From assembly GCA_947502805.1 (NCBI GenBank), contig CANNBR010000035.1:1-8498 (forward strand): DNA of 8,498 bases, read 5' to 3'. Each line of letters starts with the position of its first letter. Position 1 is the first letter of the stretch. Both the position numbers and the translations under genes were made by a program. Of the stretch, positions 6,712 through 8,498 are shown piece by piece. The stretch is from a bacterium (GTDB taxonomy: Bacteria > Babelota > Babeliae > Babelales > CAIQNR01). A model generated the notes under the pieces. It had not been told where the DNA came from, did not search any database, and saw only the letters and a program-made list of their open reading frames with translations.

Positions 6712-6739
6712 TTGAAAGGTGTTTGTGTGATGGTATACT
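6712..6739 (+). promoter_or_regulatory. Sigma70-type promoter of the flippase-like gene
   Basis: TTGAAA at 6712-6717 and TATACT at 6734-6739 are spaced by 16 nt, with TG at 6731-6732 forming an extended -10 (TGGTATACT). Each hexamer matches the consensus at 5 of 6 positions. Transcription should start near 6746, about 40 nt before the ATG at 6786. This excludes the upstream in-frame ATG at 6693 as the start. Confidence 0.75.
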
Positions 6740-6773
6740 CAGATTTGTACACAGTAACTCCTTTTTTAAAACC

Positions 6774-6778
6774 GAGGA
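6774..6778 (+). promoter_or_regulatory. Ribosome binding site of the flippase-like gene
   Basis: GAGGA ends 7 nt before ATG 6786, an ideal spacing. With the promoter at 6712-6739 it fixes the start at 6786. Confidence 0.7.
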
Positions 6779-6785
6779 CCAATCC

Positions 6786-8141
6786 ATGCAAAAAGATGTC
6801 CCTAACCTACCAAGTTGCGATACGCCGGGTAAACAAACTGAAGAGCAGTTTTTTAAAAGCTATAAAAAACGATTTTTTTCAGCGGTAAAGTGGAATACTT
6901 TTGAATCGCTTGGCTATCAATTTATTTTTGTTCTTCATCAAATTGGACTGTTTTTATATTGCGACCGAGCGCTCTATGGAAAAGTAGGGATACTTTTTTC
7001 CGCTTGTTATGTTGCAGTTACTTTGTTGGTTTCTGGCTTTGATGGGGGACTGCTTCCCTTTTTTAAAAAATTTATTTCGGATAAAAAATCCTTTAAAACA
7101 TTTCTTCTAAAATATGTTGGACCGCAGTTAATCGGTATGATTATAGGTGCTTATTTTCTTTGGATCGTGATAATTAATACACATCCTTTTTTTGAATTGT
7201 CTTCAGTTACTCTTTTTTTATTAACAACATTTATTGTAGTTGAAGGAATAAAAAAAATTTTAAAGCATCTTTTATATCTTGCTTTTTATAATCGCTACAC
7301 AGCTCTTTATGAAGTTGTTCAAATAATTTTATATGTTTTAACCGTATGGGGATGTCGCTGGTTAGGGCTTCCTTTTTCCGTAGAACTTTTTTTTCTACCA
7401 TTCATCTTGTATTCGATTATTTTTTGTTTTTTATGTGCAAGAACGCTCTCTCATTATTATCAGTCACTTGCTTTGCCTTCCTGTTTTATTGCACTTCCCT
7501 CTGCTAAAACTTTTTTAATTATTCGCCTGTCGGTGTTGGTAAATCAAGTGAGTCGAGCATTTTTTTCTAGTAATTTTTTAATACCACTTTTTGCTTTACA
7601 TGGAGGATTCCAAGAAGCTGGAGTTTTAACCTTTGCAAATTATATAACTCATGCATGCACATCATTCTTTCAAAAAATTGCCCTCTCTCCAGCTGAGGCT
7701 CTCTTTAGTCGAGTAAAACAATTTTCATTTGTTTTTCATTATCGAGCATTGGTTTTAGTTCTCTACCTTTTCTGTACGCTTACTACTGTTTTAGGTCTTT
7801 TTGTTTTTTTTAAAGGGCAGGCCTGCGCGCAAGCATTAGGATGTGTTTCACTTGAACAGCTTACGTGGACTGTTATAATTTTCTTTTTTCTCATTCACCT
7901 CCTTGAGAGCATGTTTATCTTGTATGAAAAATTTTTTCTTATGCACGAACGCGTTAAACTTTTAGCTCTTGGAAATGTTATTACCTGCCTTGCATGCTAT
8001 TTATTATTTTTGTGTAAATTACCATTTTTTATACTTGTTGGTTCTTGTGTTTTTATACGTTTTACCTTTTTTATATTCCTTTCCTTTTTAATCTACAACT
8101 TAAAATCTGCTCCTATAGGCACTTTTAAGGCCTTAAAATAA
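6786..8141 (+). CDS. Polytopic membrane protein, probable MOP-superfamily (oligosaccharide flippase-like) transporter
   Basis: The 451-residue product is strongly hydrophobic, with about 11-12 predicted membrane segments (roughly 42-60, 66-84, 108-130, 138-155, 174-190, 200-218, 243-258, 262-290, 318-342, 360-380, 390-411, 413-437). A hydrophilic N-terminus of about 35 residues precedes them. The segment LVSGFDGGLLPFFKKFI (81-97) resembles the conserved small-residue loop after helix 2 of Wzx/MATE-type flippases, and the length and helix count fit that group. Such proteins usually move lipid-linked glycans or peptidoglycan precursors across the inner membrane. No glycosyltransferase or polymerase gene is visible beside it, so the substrate is unknown. 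The start at 6786 follows a GAGGA ribosome site and a strong promoter. The reading frame ends AAG-GCC-TTA-AAA-TAA within a 16-bp palindrome. The membrane nature is clear; the flippase assignment is moderate. Confidence 0.7.
   Translation: MQKDVPNLPSCDTPGKQTEEQFFKSYKKRFFSAVKWNTFESLGYQFIFVLHQIGLFLYCDRALYGKVGILFSACYVAVTLLVSGFDGGLLPFFKKFISDKKSFKTFLLKYVGPQLIGMIIGAYFLWIVIINTHPFFELSSVTLFLLTTFIVVEGIKKILKHLLYLAFYNRYTALYEVVQIILYVLTVWGCRWLGLPFSVELFFLPFILYSIIFCFLCARTLSHYYQSLALPSCFIALPSAKTFLIIRLSVLVNQVSRAFFSSNFLIPLFALHGGFQEAGVLTFANYITHACTSFFQKIALSPAEALFSRVKQFSFVFHYRALVLVLYLFCTLTTVLGLFVFFKGQACAQALGCVSLEQLTWTVIIFFFLIHLLESMFILYEKFFLMHERVKLLALGNVITCLACYLLFLCKLPFFILVGSCVFIRFTFFIFLSFLIYNLKSAPIGTFKALK
8123..8138. 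repeat. Sixteen-bp perfect palindrome at the flippase gene end
   Basis: TTTTAAGGCCTTAAAA reads identically on both strands and covers the last five codons before the TAA. It has no loop, so it is a poor RNA hairpin. The core AAGGCCTT recurs at 8243-8250. It may be chance in AT-rich DNA or a protein-binding site. Confidence 0.6.
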
Positions 8142-8290
8142 ATAGTCCTTTTAGTTACATTTTTTTAAGCATTGTCATGCATTTAGATTAAAAACTAAAA
8201 AACATTCGTTATTTTTGATATTTAATCAATAGATCGATTAGCAAGGCCTTTTCGATTGCTTTATAAATATATAGACTTGATTTCTTTATT

Positions 8291-8351
8291 GACGTCGTCC
8301 CCAGCAATACGGAGTGAGCGTTGGGGATCCAGTCTAATCTGCATGACGGCT
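8291..8351 (+). repeat. Palindromic repeat element, copy 1 (61 bp)
   Basis: This unit runs from GACGTCGTCCCC to ATGACGGCT. GTCCCCAGC (8297-8305) can pair with GTTGGGGAT (8320-8328) in a 9-bp stem with two G-U wobbles and a 14-nt loop. An alternative outer pairing joins GTCGTC (8294-8299) with GACGGC (8345-8350). It is higher in GC than the flanking DNA. The GTCCCC...GGGGATCCAG layout resembles dispersed palindromic repeats of other bacteria such as REP-like elements. A mobile, non-autonomous origin is an inference. Confidence 0.85.
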
Positions 8352-8357
8352 CCACAA

Positions 8358-8418
8358 GACGTCGTCCCCAGTAATACGGAGTGAGCGTTGGGGATCCAGT
8401 CTAATCTGCATGACGGCT
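8358..8418 (+). repeat. Palindromic repeat element, copy 2 (61 bp)
   Basis: This is a direct repeat of the unit at 8291-8351, identical except for one C-to-T change at 8372. That base lies in the stem, where T still pairs with G as a wobble. Six bases (CCACAA) separate the copies, giving a 67-bp period. Two copies with such a short spacer are too few and too similar in whole-unit structure to be a CRISPR array. Confidence 0.85.
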
Positions 8419-8452
8419 GAAGAAAATATTTACAACAGAAACGGTGGTAGCT

Positions 8453-8498
8453 ATGATGGACTTTACTGTTTTTGATTTTTTATCTGTAAAAAAAATAA
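8453..8498 (+). CDS. Start of an unidentified gene, cut by the right edge
   Basis: ATG at 8453 (or the adjacent ATG at 8456) opens a frame that stays open to the window end: 15 codons reading MMDFTVFDFLSVKKI. GGTGG at 8443-8447 is a plausible ribosome site, 5 nt before the first ATG and 8 nt before the second. Fifteen residues are too few to identify a family, and such an open stretch can occur by chance. The position directly after the repeat pair and the good ribosome-site spacing favour a real gene. Confidence 0.4.
   Translation, partial: MMDFTVFDFLSVKKI

Larger units (their letters stand above)
8142..8452. other. Intergenic region of 311 bp with a tandem palindromic element
   Basis: No coding frame worth reporting is seen. 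The left part (8142-8290) is very AT-rich and contains a weak inverted repeat, TTTTAGTT at 8149-8156 against AACTAAAA at 8193-8200. A small GCAT/ATGC hairpin (8169-8180) lies within its loop, with no T-run where a terminator would need it. TATAAA at 8262-8267, with a poor TTAGCA at 8238-8243, is a weak candidate promoter. The right part (8291-8418) is the two-copy repeat described separately, and 8419-8452 leads into a possible ribosome site. Confidence 0.6.

Noticed and set aside
6693..6785. Thirty-one-codon N-terminal extension of the membrane protein
   Set aside because: The -35 and -10 of its promoter lie inside this stretch, and a good GAGGA ribosome site precedes ATG 6786.
8142..8205. 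Rho-independent terminator after the flippase-like gene
   Set aside because: The inverted repeat TTTTAGTT/AACTAAAA is all A/T except one pair, has a 36-nt loop and is not followed by a T-run.
8291..8418. Possible CRISPR array
   Set aside because: There are only two units, each 61 bp with only 6 bp between. The whole unit is conserved and no cas gene is present.
1..8498. tRNA, rRNA, riboswitch or insertion-sequence features
   Set aside because: No cloverleaf-like segment, conserved rRNA stretch, known aptamer pattern or transposase frame was seen by eye.

Overview
The window is a compact bacterial housekeeping segment of moderate-to-low GC. Seven genes lie head to tail on the minus strand at positions 5751 to 1. 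A separate minus-strand carD follows, then a divergent plus-strand membrane-protein gene, and the right end is a repeat-bearing intergenic region running into the start of another plus-strand gene. The genes are recognisable but divergent: IF3, RecA and MiaA all carry uncommon residues in otherwise fixed motifs. A PpiD-like folding factor and a SPOR-like envelope protein suggest a double-membrane bacterium. CarD, tight gene packing and short palindromic repeats would fit a reduced-genome, possibly host-associated lineage such as Candidatus Dependentiae (TM6). That placement is an inference from general character only and is not proven by the sequence.

Minus-strand cluster, in transcription order: miaA (tRNA A37 prenyltransferase), a membrane-anchored SPOR-like protein, a PpiD-like periplasmic parvulin/SurA-type chaperone, recA, infC, rpmI, and rplT (cut by the left edge). 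The junctions are a 4-nt ATGA overlap, then gaps of 5, 2, 48, 10 and 11 nt. There is no terminator-like hairpin between any of them, so one polycistronic transcript is likely. The last three genes are the classic translation operon for IF3, L35 and L20. Here it is joined to recA and to two envelope genes.

Intergenic 5752-6011 holds a probable miaA promoter and the carD terminator. The terminator's 15-bp stem closes fully only in minus-strand RNA. carD is best started at 6551, where there is a strong Shine-Dalgarno and a start typical of the family, rather than at the upstream ATG at 6602. The carD/flippase divergent spacer has an extended -10 for carD, an 8-bp inverted repeat, and a very good sigma70-type promoter (TTGAAA, 16 nt, TGGTATACT) for the plus-strand gene. 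That promoter fixes the plus-strand start at 6786. The product is a 451-residue protein with about 11-12 membrane segments, probably a flippase-like member of the MOP superfamily.

The right end (8142-8452) contains two 61-bp near-identical direct copies of a hairpin-forming palindromic element, 67 bp apart. A plausible ribosome site and the first 15 codons of a plus-strand gene follow at the edge.

No defence island, CRISPR array, transposase, tRNA or rRNA gene is visible. The points most worth a second look are the tandem palindromic element, the one-residue insertion in RecA loop L2 together with loss of the acidic tail, the unusual operon composition, the UUG start of infC, and the apparently inactive parvulin domain.
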